DNA of 9,474 nt. Source: Acidocella sp. 35-58-6 (GTDB taxonomy: Bacteria > Pseudomonadota > Alphaproteobacteria > Acetobacterales > Acetobacteraceae). The translations under genes and the position numbers were made by a program. Positions 1-7,577 of the stretch are shown one piece after another. The notes under the pieces are model-generated. The model had not been told where the DNA came from. It worked only from the letters and a program-made list of their open reading frames with translations, and did not search any database. Within the stretch, counting starts at the first letter, position 1. Every line of letters begins with the position of its first letter. The stretch lies in the NCBI GenBank assembly GCA_002281005.1, contig NCFD01000025.1:1-9474 (forward strand). The letters run 5' to 3'.

Positions 1-1697
1 TGATCGCGCATGAGTATTTTCATAACTGGACCGGCGACCGGGTGACCTGCCGGGATTGGTTTCAGCTTTCTTTGAAGGAAGGGCTGACGGTGTTCCGTGA
101 CCAGGAATATATGTCGGATCAGTTCAGTGCTGCGGTGAAACGGATTGCCGATGTGCGGATGCTGCGCACCACGCAATTCAGAGATGATGCGGGACCGCTG
201 GCGCATCCGGTGCGGCCATCAAGTTACCTTGAGATCAATAATTTTTATACCACCACTATTTATGAGAAGGGTGCAGAAGTGGTGCGGATGTACCGCACCT
301 TGATTGGCCGCGAGGCGTTCCGTAAGGGTTTCGATGCATATATCGCCAATAATGATAATTCTGCTGCCACGGTCGAGGATTTTTTGGCGGCCATGCAATC
401 AACATCCGGGATTGATTTATCGCAGATCATGACCTGGTATGAGCAGGCCGGCACGCCTGAGATTAGTTTTGACGAGCATTATGATGCTAAGGCGCGGCGC
501 TTTACGCTCACCCTGCGCCAGCACACCAGGCCGACGCCAGGCCAGCCAGAGAAGCAGCCGTTTTTGATCCCGGTGGCCATGGGGCTGCTGAACCCGACCG
601 GCGAGGAAGGCATGGCGGATTTATTGATCCTGGATAAGGCTGAAAAGACCTTTACGTTTATCAATATTCCCGCCCCGCCAGTGCCCTCGTTGTTCCGGAA
701 TTTTTCGGCACCGGTAAAATTGCTGGGCCAAAGCCGCGAACGCTTGGCGTTTTTAGCGGCGCATGACACCGACTTATTCAATCGTTGGGATGCGCTGCAA
801 CGCTATGCCACTTTGTGCCTGTTGGATGCGATTGCGGAATATCAGGCCGATAAACCTTTTGTGTTGGATGCGGCTTTGAAGGATGCCATCGCGCGTATTC
901 TGACAAACGCCGCACAGGACCCGGCATTTGCCGCTGAGGCGATTTTACTGCCCGGCGAGTCGTTGCTGGCGGATGAAATGAGCGTGGTGGACCCTGATGC
1001 CATCCATGCTGTGCGAAACGCCGCCCGCGCTGCGTTGGGCACCGCACTGAGGACGGAATTTTCTGCCGCGATACGGGAATTTGGCAATTGTGCACCACAT
1101 GATCTCTCGGGTCATGCGATGGGCTGCCGGGCGGTGAAAAATGCGGCCATTGGTTATCTGGCAGCCGCCGGCGACAATGAACGCGCTATCACGCAGTTTG
1201 CTGCCAATGCTAATATGACTGATACGCTGGCGGCGCTGGCGATATTGGCTGAAACGCCGGACACCAACCGCGATAACGCGCTGAATGAGTTTTACGGGCG
1301 CTGGAAATCCAATCCGCTGGTGCTGGATAAATGGTTTGCCGTACAGGCGCGGGCCGGAGCGCCTGACACCTTGGCGCGGGTGCAGTATTTGACCAAGCAC
1401 TCCGATTTTGACTTGAAAAACCCCAACCGGGTGCGGGCGTTGATCGGGGCGTTTGCCAGCAACCAAGCGCGGTTCCACGAAAAATCTGGAGCTGGTTATG
1501 CGCTGCTCGCGGACACCATCATCGCGCTGGATGCTAAAAATCCACAAATCGCGGCACGGCTTTGCACGGTGCTGGGCTCCTGGCGGCGCTTTGATACGAA
1601 CCGTCAGAATTTGATGCGCGAAACTCTTGAGCGTATCCTCGCGGTCGAAACTCTCAGTCACAACAGCTACGAAATGGCTTCCAAGGCTTTGGCTTAA
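1..1697 (+). CDS. pepN: Aminopeptidase N (M1 family zinc metallopeptidase), 5' end missing
   Basis: Removes N-terminal amino acids from peptides in the cytoplasm during the last steps of protein turnover. The reading frame is open from base 3, so the gene begins upstream of the window; a GTG at 42 is internal and not the start. The zinc site is complete: HEYFH is encoded at 9-23 and the third ligand, Glu in LKEGL, at 78-80. This is 23 residues after the first His, the same spacing as His297/His301/Glu320 of the E. coli enzyme. The segment YEKGAEVVRM (from about 270) carries the conserved catalytic Tyr. The roughly 564 visible codons match the portion expected after the zinc motif in a protein of about 860-880 residues, so the C-terminal helical domain appears intact. 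The TAA stop is 17 nt before the next gene, suggesting one transcript with the two GST genes. The substrate-binding GAMEN motif would lie upstream and is not visible. Confidence 0.97.
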   Translation, partial: IAHEYFHNWTGDRVTCRDWFQLSLKEGLTVFRDQEYMSDQFSAAVKRIADVRMLRTTQFRDDAGPLAHPVRPSSYLEINNFYTTTIYEKGAEVVRMYRTLIGREAFRKGFDAYIANNDNSAATVEDFLAAMQSTSGIDLSQIMTWYEQAGTPEISFDEHYDAKARRFTLTLRQHTRPTPGQPEKQPFLIPVAMGLLNPTGEEGMADLLILDKAEKTFTFINIPAPPVPSLFRNFSAPVKLLGQSRERLAFLAAHDTDLFNRWDALQRYATLCLLDAIAEYQADKPFVLDAALKDAIARILTNAAQDPAFAAEAILLPGESLLADEMSVVDPDAIHAVRNAARAALGTALRTEFSAAIREFGNCAPHDLSGHAMGCRAVKNAAIGYLAAAGDNERAITQFAANANMTDTLAALAILAETPDTNRDNALNEFYGRWKSNPLVLDKWFAVQARAGAPDTLARVQYLTKHSDFDLKNPNRVRALIGAFASNQARFHEKSGAGYALLADTIIALDAKNPQIAARLCTVLGSWRRFDTNRQNLMRETLERILAVETLSHNSYEMASKALA

Positions 1698-1714
1698 CAA
1701 GGGGACTATCTGCA

Positions 1715-2401
1715 ATGATCGAACTTTCATACTGGACCACGCCGAACGGCCACAAGATTACGATTTTCCTGGAAGAGGCACAGGTTCCGTACCGGATCAC
1801 GCCCATTAATATTTCTAAGGGCGAGCAATTTGCGCCGGAATTTTTAAAAATTGCGCCGAATAATCGGATTCCGGCTATTTTGGATACCGCACCCGCCGAT
1901 GGTGGTGCGCCGATCAGCGTTTTTGAATCCGGTGCCATTTTGCAATATCTGGCCGAAAAAACCGGCAAATTCCTGCCCACGGATGTTCGCGGACGGACCG
2001 AAGTGATGGAGTGGCTGTTCTGGCAGATGGGTGGGTTGGGGCCGATGGCGGGGCAGAATCATCATTTTGGCACCTATGCGCCGGAGAAATTGCCGTACGC
2101 TATTGAGCGCTATGTGAAGGAGACCAACCGGCTTTATGGTGTTCTGAATAAGCGTCTCGCGGACCGCGCGTTCATCGCGGGGGATTATTCCATTGCCGAT
2201 ATGGCAAGTTATCCGTGGATTGTGCCTTATGAGCGCCAGCAGCAGAATATTGACGATTTTCCGCATTTAAAACGCTGGTTCCATGCCATCGCAGCGCGCC
2301 CCGCCGTGCAGAAGGCCTACGAGATTGCTAAGGAGATTAACCAGCAGCCGACAGTTACGGCTGAGTCAAAAAAAATCCTATTCGGTCAGGTGGCACAATG
2401 A
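1715..2401 (+). CDS. Glutathione transferase-fold protein, YfcG/YghU-like (Nu class) disulfide-bond reductase
   Basis: A 228-residue cytosolic GST-fold protein. Residues 8-14 read TTPNGHK, matching the YfcG active-site segment, where Thr9 and Asn11 take the place of the usual catalytic Ser, Cys or Tyr. The cis-Pro of the thioredoxin-like domain is P53 in RIPAI, and Glu71-Ser72 in FESGA is the usual glutathione-binding pair. The motif WLFWQMGGLGPMAGQNHHF (about 104-122) is characteristic of this class. Family members in E. coli reduce small disulfides using glutathione and have little classical transferase activity; the same role here is inferred. Length is close to YfcG (about 215 residues). 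The ATG at 1715 has a good ribosome binding site, AAGGGGA at 1699-1705. The gene follows pepN by 17 nt and its TGA overlaps the start of the next GST gene (ATGA), so the pair is probably translationally coupled. Confidence 0.9.
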   Translation: MIELSYWTTPNGHKITIFLEEAQVPYRITPINISKGEQFAPEFLKIAPNNRIPAILDTAPADGGAPISVFESGAILQYLAEKTGKFLPTDVRGRTEVMEWLFWQMGGLGPMAGQNHHFGTYAPEKLPYAIERYVKETNRLYGVLNKRLADRAFIAGDYSIADMASYPWIVPYERQQQNIDDFPHLKRWFHAIAARPAVQKAYEIAKEINQQPTVTAESKKILFGQVAQ

Positions 2402-3075
2402 GCTCACAACGCAAACTCTACGATCTGGCCGGTGCGAATACCGATTTGCGCTTCAGCCCCTATTGCTGGCGCGTCAAACTGGCGATGGCGCATAAAAACC
2501 TCAGCTTTGAGACGGTGCCGTGGCATTTTACCGATAAAGATGTGATTGCATTCGCCGGCACCGGCAAGGTGCCGGTGCTGGTGGATGATGGTAAGGTGGT
2601 GCATGATAGCCAGGATATTGCTGAATATCTGGAAGCCGCTTACCCGAACGAGCCGACATTATTTAATGACCAGGCCACGCGCGGGCTGACAAAGTTCATT
2701 AAAAACTGGACCGAGCGCACGCTGCACCCGGCCATCGCGCGGCTGGTGCTGCCAGGTATTTTTGCGATACTGCACCCCAAGGATCAGCCGTATTTTCGTA
2801 AAACCCGTGAAGCCGTTTTCGGCGAGACCATTGAGGACATTGCGGCCAAACGTGAACAATACCGGCCGGCATTTGAGGCCGCTTTGGTTCCGATTCGCAC
2901 CACATTGGCTGACCAGCCCTATATCGCGGGCGCGGGGCCCAGCTATGCGGATCATATTGTGTTCGGGGCTCTGCAATGGGGCCGAAAAACCAGCACCGAA
3001 CCGTTGCTCGCTGAAGATGATCCGATCAGCTTGTGGATGCACGCGCTGCTGGAGGGCTATGGCCTGCCGGATTAG
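2398..3075 (+). CDS. Glutathione S-transferase family protein, beta-etherase (LigE)-like
   Basis: A 225-residue GST-fold protein of a class different from its upstream neighbour. The N-terminal thioredoxin-like domain has FSPYCWRVKLAMAHK (19-33). The SPYxWR signature occurs in the LigE/LigP beta-aryl-etherase-like and Ure2-like branch; the first Ser is the likely glutathione-activating residue, and Cys23 lies close by. KVPV (57-60) gives the cis-Pro and HDS (69-71) the glutathione contact. The rest is an all-helical C-terminal domain with ADHIVFGALQWGRKTS near 190. True lignin beta-etherases are confined to specialised sphingomonads, so the substrate here is unknown; the name only marks the subfamily. 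The ATG overlaps the upstream stop as ATGA, and the gene ends at TAG 3073-3075 in a convergent hairpin-rich gap. I am confident of the GST fold and only moderately so of the branch. Confidence 0.88.
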   Translation: MSSQRKLYDLAGANTDLRFSPYCWRVKLAMAHKNLSFETVPWHFTDKDVIAFAGTGKVPVLVDDGKVVHDSQDIAEYLEAAYPNEPTLFNDQATRGLTKFIKNWTERTLHPAIARLVLPGIFAILHPKDQPYFRKTREAVFGETIEDIAAKREQYRPAFEAALVPIRTTLADQPYIAGAGPSYADHIVFGALQWGRKTSTEPLLAEDDPISLWMHALLEGYGLPD

Positions 3076-3146
3076 AGCTTGATTGTTTGGGCCTGATGCG
3101 TGTTCGGCTTGTCGCAGTGGTGTCAGGCCGAACATTTCGTGCTCTA
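3073..3146. terminator. Convergent intergenic inverted repeats, probable bidirectional terminator
   Basis: The 68-base gap between two convergent stop codons contains three inverted repeats. TGTTCGGC (3101-3108) matches GCCGAACA (3127-3134), 8 bp with an 18-nt loop. GGCCTGA (3090-3096) matches TCAGGCC (3123-3129), 7 bp, and is mutually exclusive with the first. TAGAGC (3073-3078) matches GCTCTA (3141-3146), an outer pair that includes both TAG stops. Only a short T-run (3135-3137) follows on the plus strand and none on the minus strand, so this is not a textbook intrinsic terminator. Its placement between converging operons makes termination or RNA 3'-end protection the likeliest role. Confidence 0.5.
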
Positions 3147-3905
3147 GCGCAGATACATCACCCGTAGCACCACAAACCATGGCGGGCCAACCAGCCCGCT
3201 GTGGTTGGTTGGAACATGCGTCATCGTTACGGCGTCTTCCACATTGCCGCCGATGACGCTGATCTGATCAGCGGCTCCAGCCACCACGATGCTGCAATGG
3301 GCGGGGAATACGTCCACCGTGGGCAGGTCGGCAAAGCTAAGGCTGCGGGCGTGGCCACGGCCCAGGCACACCAAATCCCCCAGGCGCGGTGCATAGGTTT
3401 TGGGATCCTCGGCGATCAACAGCGGGTTGGGAATTTCCCCCTTGGCGGCGCGGGCGGCATAGTTGATGTAGTGCGCATGGTCGGCTGAGTAGGGGAAATT
3501 TTTACCAGCACCGGCGGTGCGCATGACATATGAGATGAACGCCGCCGACCAGGCATATTGGCCATTCACCGCAACCGGAAATACCTGGCCCTGGGCATTA
3601 TGTTTGCCGGTCCAGGCGTTATCGGGGTCACCGGCGTTTAGCCCTTCCCACCAATATTCGCCGATGCGCTGCCATAAGCCGGGTTGGCGCTCGGCCATGG
3701 TGGCGTTGGTTTGTACGTAGCCAGCATCATCATTGTCATCCACCCGCATGCCAAATAGCCGCCATTCATCCATGGCGATGGCGACGGCATTGGTGCGTGA
3801 AAATGCCTCGTAGGGTTTTTGTGCAAACGGCGGCGCGTGGCGGTCAGATGCGCAGCCGCTGATGGTTAGCGCAAGTCCAACCAGAGCGGCGGCGTATAAT
3901 CGCAA
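3144..3905 (-). CDS. DUF2272-family lipoprotein
   Basis: A predicted 253-residue lipoprotein. The N-terminus is a short signal peptide ending in the lipobox ISGC, with Cys18 as the lipidated residue, so the mature protein should be membrane-anchored. The body matches DUF2272: AWSAAFISYVMRTAG (118-132), FPYS followed by HAHYI (137-147), PRLGDLVCLGRG (173-184) and AHCSIVV (202-208). This fold resembles NlpC/P60-like and CHAP cysteine peptidases, but the position where those carry the nucleophilic Cys is Ser120 here (WSAAFIS), as I recall is usual in DUF2272, so hydrolase activity should not be assumed. The start is TTG at 3905-3903, directly after the mtnA TGA and in the same frame. It is the earliest possible start and gives a proper signal peptide; the ribosome binding site is weak (GAGAT), so coupling to mtnA translation is likely. 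Last gene of the minus-strand operon. Confidence 0.85.
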   Translation of the reverse strand: MRLYAAALVGLALTISGCASDRHAPPFAQKPYEAFSRTNAVAIAMDEWRLFGMRVDDNDDAGYVQTNATMAERQPGLWQRIGEYWWEGLNAGDPDNAWTGKHNAQGQVFPVAVNGQYAWSAAFISYVMRTAGAGKNFPYSADHAHYINYAARAAKGEIPNPLLIAEDPKTYAPRLGDLVCLGRGHARSLSFADLPTVDVFPAHCSIVVAGAADQISVIGGNVEDAVTMTHVPTNHSGLVGPPWFVVLRVMYLR

Positions 3906-4994
3906 TCAGGCGATCTCGTGAAACATTTCGGCCAATGCGGCTTCATTGGCGCTGCATAGTCCGCGTTCAGTGATCAGGCCGGAGACCAGCCGCGCCGGGG
4001 TGACATCGAAAGCCGGGTTGGCGGCGGGGCTGTCCTTCGGCACGATGCGAATGGTGGCGATGGACCCATCCATGGCGCGGCCGGTCATGGTGGTGACCTC
4101 GGTTTGGGCGCGTTCCTCGATGGGGATATCGGAAAGCCCATCGCTGATCGTCCAGTCAATGGTGGAGGAGGGCAAAGCGACCCAGAACGGCACGCCGTTA
4201 TCGCGGGCGGCGAGCGCCTTCAAATAGGTGCCGATTTTGTTGGCAACATCGCCCGAGCGGGTCACGCGGTCGGTGCCGACGATCACCAAATCCACATCGC
4301 CGCGCTGCATTAAATGGCCACCGGCGTTATCGGCGATGACGGTATGCGCAACACCATGCTTGCCAAGTTCCCAGGCGGTGAGTGAGGCGCCTTGGTTGCG
4401 CGGGCGGGTTTCCTCGACCCACACATGGACGTCGATGCCTTTGTCATACGCCATATAAATCGGCGCCAGCGCGGTGCCCCAATCAACGGTGGCGATCCAT
4501 CCGGCATTGCAATGGGTGAGAATATTAACGCGCCGACCATTGGTGGCGCGGGCTTCAATTAATGGAAGGCCATGGCGGCCAATGGCGGCGTTGGTGGCCA
4601 CATCGTGGTCGCAGATGGCTGCCGCTTCGGCATAGGCGGCGGCGGCGCGGGCATTGCCAGCAAGCGGGCGTAAGTGCGCTTCCATGCGGGCCAGCGCCCA
4701 GCGTAGGTTGATGGCGGTGGGCCGGGTGGCGCCCAGCGTGGCAATGGCATGCGAGAGATTAGCGTCGGATGCGTCAGTGCGCATCGCCAGCGCCACCCCA
4801 TAGGCGGCGGAGGCACCGATCAGCGGGGCACCGCGGACCAGCATCGCTTTGATGGCGTGCGCCATGGCGTCCATGGAGGTGAGGCGCGGAATATCCAGCG
4901 CCCAGGGGAGTTTGGTTTGGTCGATAATCCGCACCGCCCAGCCATCTGTTTCATCCACCCAGATCGCGCGGAAGGGGGTGCCGTCTATCTTCAT
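3906..4994 (-). CDS. mtnA: S-methyl-5-thioribose-1-phosphate isomerase
   Basis: Isomerises 5-methylthioribose 1-phosphate to 5-methylthioribulose 1-phosphate, a step of the methionine salvage pathway or of the methylthioadenosine shunts known in some alphaproteobacteria. The family is related to the regulatory eIF2B alpha/beta/delta subunits. Of 362 residues, RGAPLIGASAAYGVALA (54-70) contributes to substrate binding, LTHCNAG (159-165) holds the catalytic Cys162, and VGTDRVTRSGDVANKIGTY (239-257) holds the catalytic Asp242. Many homologues have HCNTG; the Ala variant seen here followed by WIATVDWGTALAP is, from memory, also found in the family. Length is typical. The ATG at 4994 has AGGA about 10 nt upstream, overlapping the TAG of the preceding UPF0262 gene (12-nt gap). 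The stop TGA is immediately followed by the TTG of the lipoprotein gene. No other methionine-salvage gene is visible. Confidence 0.95.
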   Translation of the reverse strand: MKIDGTPFRAIWVDETDGWAVRIIDQTKLPWALDIPRLTSMDAMAHAIKAMLVRGAPLIGASAAYGVALAMRTDASDANLSHAIATLGATRPTAINLRWALARMEAHLRPLAGNARAAAAYAEAAAICDHDVATNAAIGRHGLPLIEARATNGRRVNILTHCNAGWIATVDWGTALAPIYMAYDKGIDVHVWVEETRPRNQGASLTAWELGKHGVAHTVIADNAGGHLMQRGDVDLVIVGTDRVTRSGDVANKIGTYLKALAARDNGVPFWVALPSSTIDWTISDGLSDIPIEERAQTEVTTMTGRAMDGSIATIRIVPKDSPAANPAFDVTPARLVSGLITERGLCSANEAALAEMFHEIA

Positions 4995-5006
4995 TGGTAA
5001 ATAATC

Positions 5007-5474
5007 CTATAATTTCTGGTGCAGCGCGCACACCAGGGTGAATAGCCGCCGGGCGGTTGGGAAATCAATCATCACCTTGCCTTCGAGGCGCGCCTGCATC
5101 AGCTCAGCGCCTTCGTTGTGCAGCCCGCGCCGGCCCATATCAATCGCTTGGATTTTTGCCTCACGCCCCTCGGCGATGGCGCCCGCGTAGCTATCCAGCA
5201 GCATCTGATAATCCTTGATGAGCATTTTGAAAGGGCCCATTGCAAGGACGATGGCCATCAGCGGTGTTTCATGGGAATCGCGGATGTCGAATACCATCCG
5301 GCCTTCCTGAATTGATAAATGCAGGACGCTTTCAAGTTCCGGATGGCTGAGCGGTGAAAATTCGTTTTCGGCTTCCAGGTCGGCCACAGCTTGCGTGCGG
5401 TCGGCCTCCTGCAGGGCAGATAGCCGGTGCAGAGCCTCGCCATCCAGAACCACCTTGATCAGCCGCCCCGTCAA
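5007..5474 (-). CDS. UPF0262 family protein of unknown function
   Basis: A soluble protein of an alphaproteobacterial family without an assigned function. Family landmarks are LEAENEFSPL in the first third, the strand pair LHLSIQEGRMVFDIRD in the middle, and IDMGRRGLHNEGAELM followed by VMIDFPTARRLFTLVCALH at the C-terminus. I place the start at TTG 5474-5472, which overlaps the stop of the DUF983 gene as TTGA and gives 155 residues beginning just before the conserved RLIKVVLD. This agrees with the usual family length of roughly 155-165. An ATG at 5555 is in frame (182 residues), but it would add an N-terminus lying entirely over the DUF983 coding region and without family similarity. I see no convincing Shine-Dalgarno before the TTG, so coupling to the upstream gene is probable. 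Confidence 0.87.
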   Translation of the reverse strand: MTGRLIKVVLDGEALHRLSALQEADRTQAVADLEAENEFSPLSHPELESVLHLSIQEGRMVFDIRDSHETPLMAIVLAMGPFKMLIKDYQMLLDSYAGAIAEGREAKIQAIDMGRRGLHNEGAELMQARLEGKVMIDFPTARRLFTLVCALHQKL

Positions 5475-5908
5475 TTCAGCACCGCGCGCTTCAAGCCCAG
5501 CTTCAACAGAATTCCGATTGTGGCTCCCTTCGCCATGCGCAATCCAACCATGCAAGCGGCGACCAGCACCAGCAGCATCGCACCATATTCGTAGGGACTT
5601 GGTTGCCAGCCATAACGAAAAATCATCACCACAAAAAACGCCAGAACATGCAGGACCACGAGCATGGCGATGTAAGGCGGTGCGTCGTCGGAGGGCATGT
5701 CACCCAGTGGGGCGCCGCATGATGCGCAAACTGTGTGCACCTTCAAATAGCCATTGAAAATCGGGGCTTTGGCGCAGCGCGGGCAGGTGCCGCGTATGCC
5801 ACGTCCTATTGTTGTTCCCCAGCCGGGCATATCGGTTTCGGGCACGCCGGTGCCAGGCGGCGGCCAGATGTCAGGCGCTTCGGTAAACCTATGTGATGGC
5901 GCCGGCAC
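5471..5908 (-). CDS. DUF983 zinc-ribbon membrane protein
   Basis: A 145-residue small membrane protein and the first gene of the minus-strand operon. A proline-rich N-terminal tail of about 30 residues leads into CPRC (42-45) and CASC (61-64), two Cys pairs spaced as in a zinc ribbon, around the family motif FNGYLKV. After the motif SDDAPPY (73-79), two hydrophobic stretches at about 79-97 and 108-124 are predicted membrane helices. This order matches DUF983, whose function is unknown; the name rests on that architecture. The start is GTG at 5908-5906 with a strong ribosome binding site, AAGGAGAG, on the minus strand at 5921-5914, 5 nt away. The stop overlaps the probable start of the UPF0262 gene. 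Zinc binding is inferred from the Cys pattern only. Confidence 0.88.
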   Translation of the reverse strand: MPAPSHRFTEAPDIWPPPGTGVPETDMPGWGTTIGRGIRGTCPRCAKAPIFNGYLKVHTVCASCGAPLGDMPSDDAPPYIAMLVVLHVLAFFVVMIFRYGWQPSPYEYGAMLLVLVAACMVGLRMAKGATIGILLKLGLKRAVLN

Positions 5909-5935
5909 TTAAGCTCTCCTTGATGATGCGGCTGC

Positions 5936-5964
5936 ATTAGCCTCCCGAATCGAATAAAATTCAA
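5936..5964 (-). promoter_or_regulatory. Weak candidate sigma-70 promoter for the minus-strand operon
   Basis: On the minus strand, TTGAAT (5964-5959) and GCTAAT (5941-5936) are separated by 17 nt; each matches 4 of 6 consensus bases. The site lies about 30 nt upstream of the GTG of the DUF983 gene. A small inverted repeat, GAAT-AAA-ATTC (5952-5962), overlaps the -35 element. The match is modest, and position plus spacing are the main support. Confidence 0.25.
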
Positions 5965-6006
5965 GCCAACAGGGCGTATGGATGCCGGCACCAATGCTCT
6001 TGTATC

Positions 6007-6039
6007 TTGACATTGCAAGGATTTTAAGCGCGGTACTCT
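6007..6039 (+). promoter_or_regulatory. Candidate promoter for prpDC (perfect -35, poor -10)
   Basis: TTGACA at 6007-6012 is a perfect sigma-70 -35 hexamer, 51 nt before the prpD start codon, in the divergent gap. No good -10 is present at 16-18 nt; the nearest weak options are GGTACT (6032-6037, 19-nt spacer) and TACTCT (6034-6039, 21-nt spacer). A poor -10 would fit a promoter that needs an activator, as propionate genes often do, but no operator is recognisable. The start codon itself has a clear ribosome binding site, AAGGAA at 6051-6056. Confidence 0.35.
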
Positions 6040-6063
6040 GCTCGGTTACAAAGGAAATAAGCC

Positions 6064-7563
6064 ATGCAAAATCACGATTTAAAAGTTTATCCATCGAAAA
6101 TAGCGCTGAAGCGCGAGGACCAGTTGGCATGGAAAATTGCCGGCGTGGCGGCTGATAAGGTGGCCGTTGAAAAAGATGTGACGGCGATGATCATCAATCG
6201 TATTATCGACAACGCCTCGGTCGCCATTGCCTCAGTAAACCGTAGTGCCCCCACCTCGGCACGCGGCATGGCACTGGGCCATACCCGCAAAGCCGGTGCC
6301 ACCGTGTTTGGTGTGCCAGGGCGTATCACGGTCAGCCCGGAATGGGCGGCATGGGCGAATGGCACGGCGGTGCGCGAACTTGATTATCACGACACATTTC
6401 TGGCCGCTGATTACTCGCATCCTGGCGATAATATTCCCCCCATTCTGGCGGTTGGGCAGACCATGGAGCGTTCTGGTAAGGATTTAATCCGCGGCATTGC
6501 GACGGGTTATGAAATCCAGGTCGATCTGGTGAAGGCAATCTGCTTGCACGAGCATAAAATTGATCATATCGCGCATCTGTGCCCGGCGCAGGCGGCGGGG
6601 ATCGGTACGTTGCTGGGGTTGAAACAGGATATCATTTATCAGGCCGTGCAGCAGGCTGTGCATGTTTCGTTCACCACGCGGCAATCGCGCAAGGGCGAAA
6701 TTTCATCGTGGAAAGCCTTTGCGCCGGCTCATGCTGGTAAACTCGCGGTCGAGGCCGTTGACCGTGCGATGCGCGGCGAAGGGGCACCGAGCCCGGTATA
6801 TGAGGGTGAGGATTCAGTTGTTGCTTGGATGCTTGATGGCAAGGATGCGCTGTATCATGTGCCGCTGCCCGCCCCTGGTGAGCCCAAGCGTGCGATTATG
6901 GACACGTTTACGAAGGAACATTCGGCCGAGTATCAGAGCCAGGCGCTGATTGATCTGGCGTTCCGGATGCGTACCCAGATTGATAATTTCGACGCCATAG
7001 AAAAGATCATCATCCACACCTCGCATCACACCCATTACGTGATTGGCACCGGTGCCAACGACCCGCAAAAGATGGACCCGAAAGCCAGCCGCGAGACGCT
7101 GGATCATTCGATCATGTATATCTTCGCGGTGGCTTTGCAGGATGGCTTCTGGAACCACGAGACCAGCTACGCGCCTAAGCGTGCCGGCCGTGCTGATACC
7201 GTGCGGCTGTGGCACAAGATCGAGACCAAGGAAGACCCGGAATGGACGCGCCGGTATCATACGCTCGATATTAACGACAAAGCCTTTGGTGCCCGGATTG
7301 AAATTCAGTTCAAGGATGGCTCCACCCTGGTGGACGAGATGGCGGTGGCCAATGCGCACCCGCTGGGGGCTAAGCCGTTTGTGCTGGCCGATTACATCCA
7401 CAAGTTCCAGAGCATCACGGATGGCATCATCTCAACCCGCGAGAGCAACCGCTTTTTGGAAGCCGTCCAGAACCTGCCGCGTTTGGCGAAGGGGGAACTT
7501 GGCCAGCTTAATGTCGCGCTGCCGGTCGGCGCGCTGCACGAGTCCAAGCCTGGGATATTCTGA
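6064..7563 (+). CDS. prpD: 2-methylcitrate dehydratase (MmgE/PrpD family)
   Basis: Dehydrates 2-methylcitrate to 2-methyl-cis-aconitate in the methylcitrate cycle that degrades propionyl-CoA, independently of an iron-sulfur cluster; cytoplasmic. The 499 residues are close to the E. coli enzyme (about 483). Family landmarks are [18 protein letters not shown] (95-112), [16 protein letters not shown] (117-132), the segment [20 protein letters not shown] in the middle, and [15 protein letters not shown] at the boundary between the helical domain and the smaller C-terminal domain. The directly following 2-methylcitrate synthase gene settles the assignment against other MmgE/PrpD members such as cis-aconitate decarboxylase. 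ATG 6064 is preceded by AAGGAA at 6051-6056. The gene is divergent from the DUF983 operon and is separated from prpC by an 81-nt gap with a strong hairpin. Confidence 0.95.
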   Translation: MQNHDLKVYPSKIALKREDQLAWKIAGVAADKVAVEKDVTAMIINRIIDNASVAIASVNRSAPTSARGMALGHTRKAGATVFGVPGRITVSPEWAAWANGTAVRELDYHDTFLAADYSHPGDNIPPILAVGQTMERSGKDLIRGIATGYEIQVDLVKAICLHEHKIDHIAHLCPAQAAGIGTLLGLKQDIIYQAVQQAVHVSFTTRQSRKGEISSWKAFAPAHAGKLAVEAVDRAMRGEGAPSPVYEGEDSVVAWMLDGKDALYHVPLPAPGEPKRAIMDTFTKEHSAEYQSQALIDLAFRMRTQIDNFDAIEKIIIHTSHHTHYVIGTGANDPQKMDPKASRETLDHSIMYIFAVALQDGFWNHETSYAPKRAGRADTVRLWHKIETKEDPEWTRRYHTLDINDKAFGARIEIQFKDGSTLVDEMAVANAHPLGAKPFVLADYIHKFQSITDGIISTRESNRFLEAVQNLPRLAKGELGQLNVALPVGALHESKPGIF

Positions 7564-7577
7564 ACACTGAGTTACCA

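Noticed and set aside
42..44. GTG as the start of the first gene
   Set aside because: The frame is open upstream and encodes the zinc-binding HEYFH motif before this codon, so the gene starts outside the window.
945..1730. A 261-codon open frame on the minus strand inside pepN
   Set aside because: It lies opposite an unmistakable PepN coding sequence, shows no family motif, and its codons are the mirror of pepN codon bias.
2659..3180. A 173-codon minus-strand frame covering the LigE-like GST gene and the convergent gap
   Set aside because: It overlaps two well-supported genes, and the translation resembles no family.
6814..7401. A 195-codon open frame on the minus strand inside prpD
   Set aside because: Antisense to conserved PrpD sequence, with a low-complexity basic translation and no recognisable domain.
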